Shown in pieces: positions 44,370 through 55,796 of a DNA stretch of 64,000 nucleotides (position 1 is the first letter of the stretch; the number at the start of each line of letters is the position of its first letter). Below the pieces are notes generated by a model. That model searched no databases. It had not been told where the DNA came from and saw nothing but the letters and a program-made list of their open reading frames with translations. The DNA comes from Corythucha ciliata (Eukaryota; Arthropoda; Insecta; Hemiptera; Tingidae), in contig CM075939.1 in assembly GCA_038030265.1 (NCBI GenBank), positions 25,339,253 through 25,403,252 on the forward strand. The letters are read 5' to 3'. The position numbers were made by a program, and so were the translations under genes.

Positions 44370-46260
44370 GGTGGACACGGTCGTGCGTCACACTGGAGGG
44401 CACGGAGTGGGGGGGGGCACCAATGGTCAGTTCATCGATTTTAGGAGGCTTATAGTCAATTTATCTTATAAAGGCGCGAATAGCCAGTTTGGTCATTTTT
44501 TTGGTGTAGCATGGCACGAATCCTCATTTAAGCCATCTACAAGGAGCAAATGATCAGTTCGGGTAGTTTTCGAGGGCACGAATTGTTCGCAGTTTCGCCG
44601 TTTTTAAGGCGCGGAGGATCAGTGTTTTTGGGTGCCGATAGCCACTTTGAATACGCGATTTGTCTGTTGCTTCTGTAGGGCGCAAAATGTTCAGTTTGGC
44701 TAAGTTTTGCTATTTTTAGGGAACGAATCGTCAGTTTAGACATTTTCAGGGCACGATGGATTCAGTTTGGCAATTTTTGACGCGTGAAATGGTCGATTTT
44801 TGCCTTTTTCAGGACATGAATCATCCGTTTAGGGCCTTTCAAAGCGCGAATCGTCAGTTCAACCATTGATGGGTCACTACAGAGTTGGTTTTAATAATTT
44901 TGGGGCGTGAGTAGCCAGTTTGGCTATTTTTACAGCGCAGGCGGCGCGCGTCAGTACGTTAATTTATAAGCCATGAATAGTCAGTCAGATATTTGAAGTA
45001 CTCGAATCATCAGTTTTACCAGTCGAAACGGTCAGTTTTGCTGTTTTTAGAGCGAAAAATTTCTAGTTTTTTAAGCGCTAATGGTCAGTTTGGCCAATTT
45101 AAGGACAGGAATCGTCTGATTAGGCATTTTCAAGGCGCGAATCGTCAGTTTAGCTAATTTTAGGGCGCATAGAGTCAGTTTAGACAATTTCATGGCTTGC
45201 TAGTTTGAGCAATTTTAGGGCGCATAGTCATAAGGTTTGACGTTTATAGGGCGCGAATAAGACGTCAAACCAAGGCGATAATGGTCAGTTACGGCATTCT
45301 TGGCGCGCGACTGTCATTCGGCCGTTGGTCGATTTTGCCATTTTCAAGGCGCGAATCGTCAGTTATGCTATGTTTAGTTGGGTGCAATTAGTCCCTTCTA
45401 GCCTTTTGACCATTCTTGGCGCGCAAATGGTCTATTTTGCATCTTGCAGGACGGGAATAATCTGTAAAGGCATTTCCAGGCCGCCTAAGGTCATTTTTTC
45501 ATTTTAGAGCGGTAAGTGTCAATTTGGCTATTTTCAGTGCGCGTAAAGTCATTTAGGCTATTTTATAGAGTGATCAAATGCCAATTTTTAGGGAGCTAAT
45601 AGTCATTTTCAATGCACGAATGTTCATAATCGTCATTTTTGCCATGTTGTGGTGTGATTATATAGTCAAATTACCAGTTTTAAGGCAGTGAATTAGTGTC
45701 AATCCATTTTTAGTCAGTCGAGCTAGTCACCCAATTTCCTAATTCCCTCCCTTGAGCAAATCCTGGATCCGCGTCCGTGTACGAGTATGCAATTTTTAGG
45801 GCGTGAATAGCAAGTTCTGCTTTTTTTTTTTAGGGCACGAATGGTAAATTTAGACATTTTAAAGGCGTGAAGGCTCAGTTTGGCTATTTTTAGGGTGCAT
45901 AGAGTCAGTTTTGCCATTTTCAGTGTTGATTTTGCCATTTTTGGTGCAGGAATGATCTGTTTAGGCATTTTCAGAGTACAAATTGTCAATTGATCCATTT
46001 TTAGGATTCTTAGAGTCAGCTTCGAAATTTTTAGAGCGGTTATCACCAGATTGGCTATTTTTAGCTCACAAATAATCAGTTTAGCTCAGTTTTGCCATTT
46101 TTATGGTGCGAATGGTCAGTTTAGCCATTCTTGGTGCGCGAATGGTCGATTTTGCTATTCACAGGACAGGTGTCATCTGCTTAGGGGTTTCCTAAACGAG
46201 CATAGTCAGTTTAACCGTTCTTAGCGCGCAAATAGTCAGTCAAGGTTAAATCAATGCGAA
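44370..46260 (+). repeat. Degenerate quasi-tandem array, family B, about 1.9 kb
   Basis: Some 40 units of about 40-48 bp built on the theme 'GGCGCGAATNGTCAGTTTNGCCATTTTTA' (degenerate). Unit spacing and sequence drift throughout, and recognisable words (GGCGCG, GTCAGTTT, GCCATTTT) recur in fixed order. The reverse complement of the theme fills part of a Ral intron (13640-14165). Open frames here are read-through of repeat units, not genes. Confidence 0.8.
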
Positions 46261-46929
46261 TGGAGAACTTGCATGCATTTTTTTTTCTTTTCGTTCTCAG
46301 TCGAGAGTGGTGCTACAACAAAAGTGAATGGTAAAAACCGCAACTCAATGGGTGCAGTCAGTGATTTTTAATTGAATTTCAAAATGTCCGTGAATTACCA
46401 GCTGACAGATCTTAACGGGGGTTGGGGATGTGACGTCAGAACGGCCAACAACCCCTCTCAGTCACATCCTCATTACATCCCTACCAACCATCTCCCAACT
46501 ACCTCACCCCTCATCATGTACACTGCAACCATCATAGAACCTTACAGTTTACAACTTGCACGTTCATTGCTTCGCTGTTTTGCCTTGGTGTGCTGCGTCT
46601 GCGTCCTATTTCGTCAGAAAAATTAATTGCACTAAAATGTATTCTTTGTTGCATTGCAGCCAAACGTATGTACTCTATTGAAAAGCACTGAAACCAGCGT
46701 TCAGGTTCGCTTGCTTGTGATAAGCTTGTCAACTGTCAAAACACGCTAGCGGTATTGACGTCACAAGGTCACTTCTATCAAAACTCTCTCCATCACGAAA
46801 CTCATTACTTTTAAAATTAATTTGAAATATTTCCCACTCGATTTTTTTACTTTTTCCTACTCTTTCCTCAATAACTTATATCAAAAAACGCCATGAGTGA
46901 ATAATATATATATAAGGCAAGTTCTCCAA

Positions 46930-47170
46930 GTTTGGTTATTTTTAGAACTCGAATGGTCGATTCAGCCATTTTCATGGCGGGAACATGATCTTTCAGGAAT
47001 TTTCCCGGACACACTAATCATTGGTTTAGCGATTTTCAAGGCGCATGCCTTGAGTTTGACCATTTTAATGGCACAAATACCCAGTTTTGCCATTTAGGGG
47101 CGCGAGTACAGTCAGTCGAGGATTCTTTATGGTGGGAATAGCTATTTTCAGGTAGCGAATGGCTGTCAAG
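46930..47170 (+). repeat. Family B array, short patch
   Basis: Five or six further units of the family B theme (TCAGCCATTTTCATGGCGGG, GTTTAGCGATTTTCAAGGCGC), 700 bp after the main array. Confidence 0.65.
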
Positions 47171-47660
47171 TCATCTTTAGTAGAAATTCTCAAGCCCCTC
47201 TCTCTTGAACGGTGGTAGAAATAGTGGACAGTGGTATAAATACCATTAATGCCGTGGATTGTTACTTATCGGGGCTAAATTGCTAAATAACGAACATTTA
47301 GGGTCATACGAATCAGGTTTTTTTTGTTTCTTTTGTTTGCTTGTTTTTGTTATTTTACTAATTCATTTTATTTTATTTATTTATTTATTTTTATTTCTCA
47401 ACTATGCTAGGTTGAAGTACTCTGGGAGGGGTTGTAACCCACGCAACCCTCCCCATGGGCACGCCACTGTCTGTAGATGTGGAGCTAGGGCAATGAAGCA
47501 TTGTGTAATCCTAGTCATTAGTGGGAGACTTGTTTAATTGTTCAATTCAAGAGAACGGCCCCCACACCTTTCTTTCTGGTCAGCAGGTTTCGAGTGCTGG
47601 GCCTCGAAGTAGTGGGGGTCCCAGTAGTTTTGGTGCTAGGGTAATGAACTTCGAGTGATC

Positions 47661-48250
47661 TTAGCTGTCGATGTGAGAAGTACACTTGCTGAATTTCGGC
47701 TTGACACTTTTTCTTTTGGTGAGCAAGGAAGACCTGCAGTCAATGTCATCACCTTTTGGAGACACGCCCTCCAGTGTCTCCGTACTTGGAAATGGTCAAC
47801 AATCTTTACAACAAATGTTATACAAGGGAGCATTCAGATGATTCAGCCAGGGACGGAGCTTACGCGTGAAGCGGTGGAGGGGGCTAGTCACCCCATCAGT
47901 ATCACTACTTAGGGCTTCTATACTATAGGTAGTTCTATCATCTGGAGGACCAACATATTCAATGTTTATCAATCAAACTTAACAGGCAACAGTAACATAA
48001 CAAAGAAGAGTGATATTTGAATGCCAGTCTTACCCACGGAATTGACTCCTTCAATCTGATTCCAAGAAGTCGAGGGTTGTTGTTGGGATGGCAGTGTCGC
48101 TTTCATCATAGGGGAAACTTCAAGGCATTCAAGTAGAGGAACTAATTCTTCGGTGTTGTATAAAAAGTACGTTTTAGCTTGCATTGTGAATACAAAAAAG
48201 GCCTTAACGATTTTGTGGGGTAACCAATTACTTGACGACGTAACCAAAGA
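47661..48250 (-). CDS. Possible two exons of an unrecognised gene
   Basis: On the minus strand, about 48035-48250 reads a protein-like stretch (containing QAKTYFLYNTEELVPLLECL and PSTSWNQIEGVNSV) that ends at a good donor, GTG G then GTAAGA. Lower down, 47661-about 47800 has a Ser/Lys-rich frame (TLEGVSPKGDDIDC, KRKSVKPKFSKC) ending in TAA. They may be successive exons of one gene or a decayed transposon ORF. No family recognised, and the start and intermediate exons are not defined. Confidence 0.2.
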
Positions 48251-48429
48251 GAAAAACTGTCAAATCCTATCAGGCTTATCGTTATCATTGGGAAACGTGG
48301 TGAGAGTGGTTGGTGGCGGGGGTTCTTTTGACTTATTTTTAATTTTGTTAACTGTCGGCGACTGGTTTGAACGTGAACATGCTCCCGATTAGGCAATTTC
48401 ACGTTTTTTTGTGTCAAATAGACTTTGTT

Positions 48430-49138
48430 CGGCGCCGGTGAAGAAAGGTAAGCATTTCAATATAGCACATCCAGAGAGCTAAGAGCGACTTTGTTTACTA
48501 AAATGCCTAAAATTACCTAATCACCATCAGTGATTTTGTGGATTTTACCATAAACAAGAACCTGAAGAAGACCTATTCTGTTACGACATCTGGGGGAAAC
48601 GCGCGACGTAGAGAATAGTTTTCCCACATTTGTCACAATTTCCCACATTTGTTTACTTCTGGAAAAAGCTGGGCGTTCAGAGGCGAGGTGAAGTACAGCG
48701 CTCCCCCTCCCCCCACAAATGGAGTTGAGGTCGCTTACGCCAACGCCAGCAAAGGCTAAAGCATCTCAAAGAAGAGCTGGGGCCAAAAGTGGACTGTGCT
48801 TAAACAAGAAATTCAGTCGGTTCCCGCCAAAACGCAACTGGTGAGGGTGGCTGCCAGAAGCCACTATATCGGCCGCTGGCTCGGCCCCAGAGCCGTCGCC
48901 CTTCCCACGTTTGAGTCATTATCGATGAAAATCCGTTGAGTGCTGCTGGAGATGTCATGTAGACAAACGAGAAATACTCACACATTCTGGTATAGTATCC
49001 GCAAAAACACTGGGCTGAACGTCAGAGCTGGCTAGTAACTTATAACTGACACCGTCTCGTAATTCCTGGTGTGGGATCAATGATTCCGTTACTTTTGAAA
49101 AAATTGAAGATGTGATGACCAGTAGCGTAGCAACGGTT
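48430..49138. other. Gene-free stretch
   Basis: Nothing I can support. Short frames only. Confidence 0.35.
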
Positions 49139-49348
49139 GCGTTGCAAAACTCGGGGCTCGTGTTTAAGCGCTGAAGTGTAGAATTAAGCGCTTATTAATG
49201 GAGTTTTGTAACGGTGATTTGTATGGCGGTTGGAGGTGTTTTGTTGGATTTTAAACACTTACTCAGTGCTGAGCTAGATTGACAGTTTTGCAACGGCAAA
49301 AGACTAAGTGCTCATTAAGCGCCGAACAAGTCTGAGGTTTTGCAACGC
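49139..49348. mobile_element. TIR element GCGTTGCAAAAC, copy 2 (inverted)
   Basis: Inverted copy of 20539-20769, with ends GCGTTGCAAAAC and GTTTTGCAACGC. About 20 bp shorter than copy 1. Confidence 0.75.
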
Positions 49349-49369
49349 GGCCATTGACATTTTCGGCGG

Positions 49370-50325
49370 GAATTAGCCATTTTTAGCGTGAAACAACATG
49401 GTCGATATTTTCGGCCTAAAACTGATATTTTGGACCCAATGATTGCAGTTTAGGCGTGAAAATAACAGTTTGGCGGGAACTTAACGTTTTTTTGACAACT
49501 GATTTTTTGACATTTTCGGCGTGAGATAGTCATTTGCGGCGAAAATGGTCATTTCCGAAGTGAATGGAAATTTTTTTGCTACAGGATGGACATCTCGGCG
49601 TGAAATTTACATTTTCTGGCGTAACATTGACATTTTTGGTGTGAAATTCATATTTTCTTGGTGAAATAGACACCTTCTGGGAAAATTAAAAGTTTCTGTG
49701 TTGGTACAATATGAATATATGCGGCATGAAATTGACATTTTCGGTGTAAAGGTGGCATTTTCCGCGAGAAATTGCCATTTTGAGAGTGAAATTGACATTT
49801 TTCGGATAAACGAACATACCATAGGTTCGAATTGAACATTTTCTGCGAGAAATGGACATTTACGCCCTGAAGTTGATATTGTTGGCTTAAAATTGACATT
49901 TTTTGCATATAATTGAAGGTTGCGGCTTAAAAGTTACATCTTCGGCATGAAATCGGACGTTTCCGGTATTAAGTGACTTTTTGGAGTAAAATTATATTTT
50001 TAATTTTTGGCGTAAAAGTGGCATTATCTGCGCAAAATTGACATTTTTGAGTAAAATGTACATTTTGTGGGTATAATGGATATTTTATGGGTGAAATTGA
50101 CATTTTTGGAGTGACATTGCCATTGCCCAGTTGAAATAGAAAATATCTGGGTAAAATTGACATTTTCGGAGCTTAAATATTTTATGGGACAACGATTGAT
50201 ATTTTTGGCCTGAAAAGTCGAAAATTGACATTTTGGCGTAAAATTGGCATTTTCCGCCTGAAATAGGCATGTTTGGCATAAAATTGACGTTTTCTGGGAA
50301 CAGGATGGACATTTTCGGACGAAAA
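49370..50325. repeat. Degenerate quasi-tandem array, family C, about 0.95 kb
   Basis: Units of about 24 bp on the theme 'GTGAAATTGACATTTTCGGC' with many substitutions and unit-length changes, about 35-40 units. The word 'GACATTTT' or 'GGCATTTT' recurs throughout. Minus-strand open frames here (with repeated MSILP/KCQFH peptides) are read-through of the repeats. Confidence 0.8.
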
Positions 50326-50329
50326 GTTT

Positions 50330-51240
50330 TAGAAGTTTTTTTATTATTTAGTGAATGTTAAAATTAACTTTAGGCAATTGCATGATTTTTTATTTTTTTA
50401 GTAGAAACATTCGTCCTCCAACTACGCTGGGGGGGGGGGGTGTCGTCTCTTGTCGCCTCTCGCAATGACGAGCAAGGAGGCTGATGCCCGCCCTGAAGAG
50501 AACGACCCCTTACGCCGCCTCACCCCCGAGGATCCTGCTATGCCCCAGAACAACTTGGAACTTCGTTTTCTATTGGTACCACTTACTTTTCCCCTTTCGT
50601 TCGCGCTGTTGACCATCGCTCTCCCCCCAATTTCTAAAATCAATGCCCTAGCCCTTTCATCACGCACCCCTCACCACCGAGGTCGGAAGAAAGCTACAAC
50701 ATAATTGCGCGATTCACAAACAAACGCAGGTGCTACCCAACAATCACGAATAACGAAACAAGACAAAAGGGTCCGCCTAATGGCCCAATAGATACACGTC
50801 GCCGACGGCATAGGTCCGACCCACGTTCTGAGGCGTTGTCGACAACGCCACAGTGCCACCTTAACCGCCTGTACGTCCACAAGAGCAAAGGTCCCACCGC
50901 TGCCACCAATGTAAATCTGTTCGTTGTGAGGTTTGCCTAATTATGGTTTTACGGTATTACGGAACTTTGAAAATGGCCTGATTTTTATAATTTTGTGGCT
51001 TTCTGAAATTTTCAATAGGTTTCCGACACTTTTTAGGGAGGGGAAATCGATCCACAATTATTGATGTTTCAAAGATAGGCGCAGCACGCTGAAAATAAGT
51101 AAAACTGAGGTTCTAGAAAGTTGCTGAAAGTGTTGATTTTGATGAGACGTACAACGGCTCTGCAGATCAGTTTTCAGACTGTTTATTTCAAATCTACGCG
51201 TAATTTTATCCTCTTTCTTTGAGCAAATAGAATGTTAAGA
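50330..51240. other. Gene-free stretch
   Basis: A G-run near 50430 and a moderately GC-rich 500 bp with overlapping frames on both strands (50422-50704), none with recognisable features or splice support. Confidence 0.35.
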
Positions 51241-51376
51241 GGGCCTATTCCCCAACAAAAAAGCAATATGTTATTCGTAGCAATATATGTATAAATTTCA
51301 TTCATATGTTCGAAAAAATTAATGAAATAGACATATTGCTATGAAAAACATATTGCTTTTTTGTTAGAGAATAGGC
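51241..51376. mobile_element. Hairpin MITE, arm GGGCCTATTCCCCAAC
   Basis: GGGCCTATTCCCCAACAAAA pairs with TTTTGTTAGAGAATAGGC; inner AAGCAATATG pairs with CATATTGCTT. Same terminal theme as 4063-4201. Confidence 0.8.
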
Positions 51377-51579
51377 TGTCAGGCGTAAATTAGCTTGTTT
51401 CAGAGAAACATCTCGGAGAATCGTCATTTTTGGGCTCCCCTGTCACAAGCAGAAGCCCTGGACACATGAAAACATAGGATACTTCTAGTAAAACCCTACT
51501 AAAGCGATTAGAACCATCTCCTGCTTTCCAACAATTATTTTAACCTCTGGTTCCTATTTGACTGGACAACGATGCCAAT

Positions 51580-51915
51580 TTTTAGTGGTATTTTTTTCGT
51601 GATCAAAGTTTTTGTCAATATTTTACTGTTGGGTTTTTTGTGGCTCCAGCTTTTTGGGGTTTCAAACTTTTTGTAGTTCAATAGCCTTGTTCTTTGGCTG
51701 CTTCTAGTATTGCAAAGAAAACAGAAAAAACAAAACACATCAATTTACTGGTCGAAATCACACTTCCCCATGGCCAACGTTTTTGTGGTTAGATTTTTCG
51801 TGATTCGATATTTTTTTGCTTCACTCTTTTCGTAGTTCAATCATTCTGTGGCTCGAGCTTTTTGGTGTTGGAGTTTTTTGTGGCTAGAACTTCTTGTGAT
51901 GAGAGCTTTTTGTGG
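51580..51915 (-). repeat. Degenerate array, family D (short patch)
   Basis: Repeated 'CTTTTTGTGGTT(A/C)GAG' words about every 20-25 bp. The complementary orientation forms the longer array at 59060-59570. Confidence 0.6.
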
Positions 51916-52632
51916 TATTGTCGAGTGTAAAGCACCTTAAATATCATAGTGGTCAACAATTAGTCATTTTAAACGGGGTTTTAGGCGCCCTACTGTTGTG
52001 TCGAACTTTCCGTCACGAGCTTACTACTTCTTCGAGCGAGGCGTCCTCAGAAACCATTATTACATCTGGTCACCCTCAGTGGATTTCGAACAAAATACTG
52101 CTCGCCACTGTCTGGCGGAGGGGCTAAATAAAGGCGAGGAGCCTTGATAGTCCCGGGGTACCAGACATTCACGTTTAGTACCCCAAGAATCACTTTCCGG
52201 GGACAACATGTCAGTTTTTGGACATGGAATCCGAAATAGAAGGCTACAGCGACAGTTTTTCCCAATAGAGGTGTTAATTTTTTACGGATAACGACCATTG
52301 CTGTGTACATTCAGCTTCTGGGAATAAGTTGACGGGTTCCCACGCCGAGTTCCGGTGTGATTAATTATTGCATTTTCGCATGTTAATGACGAAACCTATC
52401 TATCTACCTACCTATCCATAATCTTGAGGATGAAATACCTCAATTGGCATTACTCTCATGTGTAATAGCACCGTTAGACCCGTGTGCCAAGTCATTCCTC
52501 GAATTTTCCTCTACCTCAAAGCTCCCTCACAAACTGGAAAAATTATAAAATAACATGTTGTGATTCTACAGTTTGCGAGGAAGCTTGGAGTCGGGGAAAT
52601 TTCGAGGAACGACTTAGCATATACGGGCCTTG

Positions 52633-52772
52633 GCCCGTATTTATGAATGTTCCTTGAAGCTTCATTGAGTCAAGGAACCGTTGAGAACAGTTTTGATCGA
52701 AATAAAAACATGTTTGTGTTCTAAATAATTTCAAGGGTTCCTTAATGTCAAGGAACGTTCATAAATACGGGC
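52633..52772. mobile_element. Hairpin MITE, arm GCCCGTATTTATGAATG, copy in first duplication unit
   Basis: GCCCGTATTTATGAATGTTCC and GGAACGTTCATAAATACGGGC pair; inner CTTGA/TCAAGG continue the stem. TTG flanks both sides with one extra base. The second copy at 54068-54207 exists only because of the tandem duplication. Confidence 0.8.
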
Positions 52773-52848
52773 ATTGATCTTAAATTTTCCTCAGTGAGCG
52801 TCCAAACAGCTGAGGATTTTTTTCCAACGAAACTATAATTTGATTTTA

Positions 52849-52968
52849 CGTTCACAAGCTCTATGTTTACGTTGTGGGAGTCTGCGCAACCAAACAAATT
52901 TATTCCCTCGAAAAATGAAGCATTTTGATAGGTTAGACACTGAGAGAATAGGTTAGATAGGAATAGAC
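52849..52968. mobile_element. Left half of a GTTCACAAGCTC hairpin MITE split by Copia
   Basis: GTTCACAAGCTCTATGTTTACG followed by CCCTCGAAAAATGAAGCATT matches the left half of the element at 24559-24695. Its right half (CACCACACAACA... TTGTGAACGGGCC) is at 58660-58701, just past the 3' LTR. A second left half at 54284-54403 comes from the tandem duplication. Confidence 0.85.
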
Positions 52969-53130
52969 TGTCATAGTCATGTGGAAATGGCTTTGCTATT
53001 AATTTATCGTTTTTGTTAATTGCTCACATGTTTATATTTTTCCCCTTCTCAGTCTTTGTTTTGACTTGTAACAATTCATTTTATTAAAATGACTTTTCGT
53101 TAAAGACCTTTGATTTACCCAAAATTAACA
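52969..53130 (+). repeat. Copia 5' LTR, extra (duplicated) copy
   Basis: 162 bp, TGTCATAGTCATGTGG to CCCAAAATTAACA, beginning TG and ending CA. Preceded by TAGAC. Followed by the primer site GGTTATGGGC at 53131. Confidence 0.9.
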
Positions 53131-53204
53131 GGTTATGGGCTGTAAGTGCGCGTAATTTCATTGCAAAAATCTAAATTTCGCGTTAAAAGTTTTTTTTTTT
53201 CGAA

Positions 53205-53686
53205 ATGAATGGTCCTTTCGTTTTGCCTCAGTTGTCACCAGACAACTTTAATAATTGGAAATTTCGTGTTGCCTCTATATTGGAAGAAAGGCAAGTACAC
53301 TATGTCTTAAACTCGACATATGAGGACATTCAGGGCCAAGAAAGAAAGGAAAAGTTCACACAGAACGACGCAAAAGCACGAGCTACAATAATACAATGCA
53401 TTTCGGACAAGCATTTGGACCTAGTAAAGGATGCTAAGACAGCTCAAGAAATGATGCAAGCCCTCGAAAATGTTTTTCAAAGGAAAAGTGTGTTCACCAA
53501 GCTAACTCTCAAGAAGAAACTCCTTACATTGAAGTGTGGAATAAACGAAAAGTTGGAAGACCATTTTCTACATTTTGACTCGATCATACGGGAATTGGAA
53601 AACGTGGGAAGCAAGCTGGAAGAATCGGACAAGGTATGCCACCTACTTTTGTCCCTTAACGACAATTTTGAAAATGTCATCACAGC
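53205..53686 (+). pseudogene. Truncated Copia gag copy
   Basis: The first about 160 codons of gag, identical to the start of the frame at 54639. The frame then leaves gag at the duplication junction and ends after about a dozen unrelated residues at 53726. Non-functional fragment created by the tandem duplication. Confidence 0.9.
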
Positions 53687-54403
53687 TCTCAGTTTCCCAA
53701 TAGAGGTGTTAATTTTTTACGGATAACGACCATTGCTGTGTACATTCAGCTTCTGGGAATAAGTTGACGGGTTCCCACACCGAGTTCCGGTGTGATTAAT
53801 TATTGCATTTTCGCATGTTAATGACGAAACCTATCTATCTACCTACCTATCCATAATCTTGAGGATGAAATACCTCAATTGGCATTACTCTCATGTGTAA
53901 TAGCACCGTTAGACCCGTGTGCCAAGTCATTCCTCGAATTTTCCTCTACCTCAAAGCTCCCTCACAAACTGGAAAAATTATAAAATAACATGTTGTGATT
54001 CTACAGTTTGCGAGGAAGCTTGGAGTCGGGGAAATTTCGAGGAACGACTTAGCATATACGGGCCTTGGCCCGTATTTATGAATGTTCCTTGAAGCTTCAT
54101 TGAGTCAAGGAACCGTTGAGAACAGTTTTGATCGAAATAAAAACATGTTTGTGTTCTAAATAATTTCAAGGGTTCCTTAATGTCAAGGAACGTTCATAAA
54201 TACGGGCATTGATCTTAAATTTTCCTCAGTGAGCGTCCAAACAGCTGAGGATTTTTTTCCAACGAAACTATAATTTGATTTTACGTTCACAAGCTCTATG
54301 TTTACGTTGTGGGAGTCTGCGCAACCAAACAAATTTATTCCCTCGAAAAATGAAGCATTTTGATAGGTTAGACACTGAGAGAATAGGTTAGATAGGAATA
54401 GAC

Positions 54404-54565
54404 TGTCATAGTCATGTGGAAATGGCTTTGCTATTAATTTATCGTTTTTGTTAATTGCTCACATGTTTATATTTTTCCCCTTCTCAGTCTTTGTTTTGAC
54501 TTGTAACAATTCATTTTATTAAAATGACTTTTCGTTAAAGACCTTTGATTTACCCAAAATTAACA
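54404..54565 (+). repeat. Copia 5' LTR of the main element
   Basis: Same 162 bp sequence as 52969-53130, preceded by TAGAC. It pairs with the 3' LTR at 58497-58659, which is 163 bp and differs by one extra T near its end. Confidence 0.92.
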
Positions 54566-54582
54566 GGTTATGGGCTGTAAGT
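54566..54582 (+). other. Primer-binding site, half-tRNA-iMet type
   Basis: GGTTATGGGCTGTAAG directly follows the LTR. GGTTATGGGC resembles the internal initiator-tRNA-Met site used by Drosophila copia, where a cleaved half tRNA primes reverse transcription. The same site follows the duplicated LTR at 53131. Confidence 0.7.
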
Positions 54583-54638
54583 GCGCGTAATTTCATTGCA
54601 AAAATCTAAATTTCGCGTTAAAAGTTTTTTTTTTCGAA

Positions 54639-55796
54639 ATGAATGGTCCTTTCGTTTTGCCTCAGTTGTCACCAGACAACTTTAATAATTGGAAATTTCG
54701 TGTTGCCTCTATATTGGAAGAAAGGCAAGTACACTATGTCTTAAACTCGACATATGAGGACATTCAGGGCCAAGAAAGAAAGGAAAAGTTCACACAGAAC
54801 GACGCAAAAGCACGAGCTACAATAATACAATGCATTTCGGACAAGCATTTGGACCTAGTAAAGGATGCTAAGACAGCTCAAGAAATGATGCAAGCCCTCG
54901 AAAATGTTTTTCAAAGGAAAAGTGTGTTCACCAAGCTAACTCTCAAGAAGAAACTCCTTACATTGAAGTGTGGAATAAACGAAAAGTTGGAAGACCATTT
55001 TCTACATTTTGACTCGATCATACGGGAATTGGAAAACGTGGGAAGCAAGCTGGAAGAATCGGACAAGGTATGCCACCTACTTTTGTCCCTTAACGACAAT
55101 TTTGAAAATGTCATCACAGCCATTGAAACATTGCATTCCGAGATAACAATGGATTTCGTAAAATCACGACTACTAGACGAGGAATTGAAATTATCCACCA
55201 GGAACCAAAAAATGTCGAACGATGCTGATGAAGTTGGCTTTAGAGCTCAATCTCATTCGTGCTTTGAATGTGGAGACCCATCCCATTTTAAAAAGGACTG
55301 TCCCAAACTTCTTTACAATTTCAGACAAGGAGGGGCACGAGGTCAAAGGGGTCAGTTTTCGACCAGAGGTCATGGCCGTGGAGGACAAGGCAAAGCTTTC
55401 GTCAGTGATGTTTGTTTCGTCGCTTTGAATTGCGGTGATGGACCGCTAAAAGAAAATTCGTTCATCCTTGACTCTGGTGCTACTCATCATATGGTGAAAA
55501 GTGATCTTGAACCACTCATGACAGACGTAACCGTTTTGGATCACGCTGTCAAAATAAGGATCGCTAATGGTTCTACATTAATCGCCACTAAAAAAGGTAA
55601 TCTTCATCTACACTGCCAAAATCGTACCGTAAATTTGGAAGCCTTATTGGTGCAAGGATTAAAACACAATCTCCTAGCTGCTTCAGAGATAACTAGTCGC
55701 GGGCATAAAATAATCATGCAAGAAAAACAGTCGATTTTGTGTGGTACGAATTTTTGTATAATCCTTAAAAGCGTTGTCATGGATTATATGTTTTAG
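54639..55796 (+). CDS. Copia gag and protease frame
   Basis: 385-codon frame encoding the retrotransposon capsid region, a CCHC zinc knuckle (CFECGDPSHFKKDC, about residues 209-222) for RNA packaging, an RG-rich linker, and the aspartic protease active site LDSGATHHM (about residues 280-288). It stops at TAG 55794-55796 just where Copia polyproteins normally continue into integrase. The frame of the next open stretch overlaps this end, so a single-base indel near 55780-55795 has split the polyprotein. A programmed frameshift is possible but unusual for Copia. Confidence 0.92.
   Translation: MNGPFVLPQLSPDNFNNWKFRVASILEERQVHYVLNSTYEDIQGQERKEKFTQNDAKARATIIQCISDKHLDLVKDAKTAQEMMQALENVFQRKSVFTKLTLKKKLLTLKCGINEKLEDHFLHFDSIIRELENVGSKLEESDKVCHLLLSLNDNFENVITAIETLHSEITMDFVKSRLLDEELKLSTRNQKMSNDADEVGFRAQSHSCFECGDPSHFKKDCPKLLYNFRQGGARGQRGQFSTRGHGRGGQGKAFVSDVCFVALNCGDGPLKENSFILDSGATHHMVKSDLEPLMTDVTVLDHAVKIRIANGSTLIATKKGNLHLHCQNRTVNLEALLVQGLKHNLLAASEITSRGHKIIMQEKQSILCGTNFCIILKSVVMDYMF

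Larger units (their letters stand above)
52255..55120. repeat. 1.43 kb tandem duplication including a 5' LTR and the start of gag
   Basis: 52255-53686 is repeated at about 53690-55120. The copies are almost identical: I noticed one substitution (G at about 52344 against A at about 53779) and a T-run of 11 against 10 before the gag ATG. The first copy ends inside gag at CATCACAGC and then runs into CAGTTTCCCAATAG, which also starts the unit near 52250. The unit carries flanking DNA, a hairpin element (52633-52772, again at 54068-54207), half of the target hairpin, the LTR, the primer site and about 160 codons of gag. Confidence 0.9.

Noticed and set aside
45723..46046. Open frame of 107 codons on the minus strand with repeated LKMAKLTLCTLKI-like peptides
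   Set aside because: It is read-through of the degenerate family B repeat units, not a gene.
49607..50312. Several minus-strand frames with repeated KMSI/KCQFH peptides
   Set aside because: Produced by the family C array; repeat-derived and without splice or start support.
50422..50704. Overlapping frames on both strands in GC-richer sequence
   Set aside because: No recognisable motif, no splice extension and proline/serine composition expected by chance.
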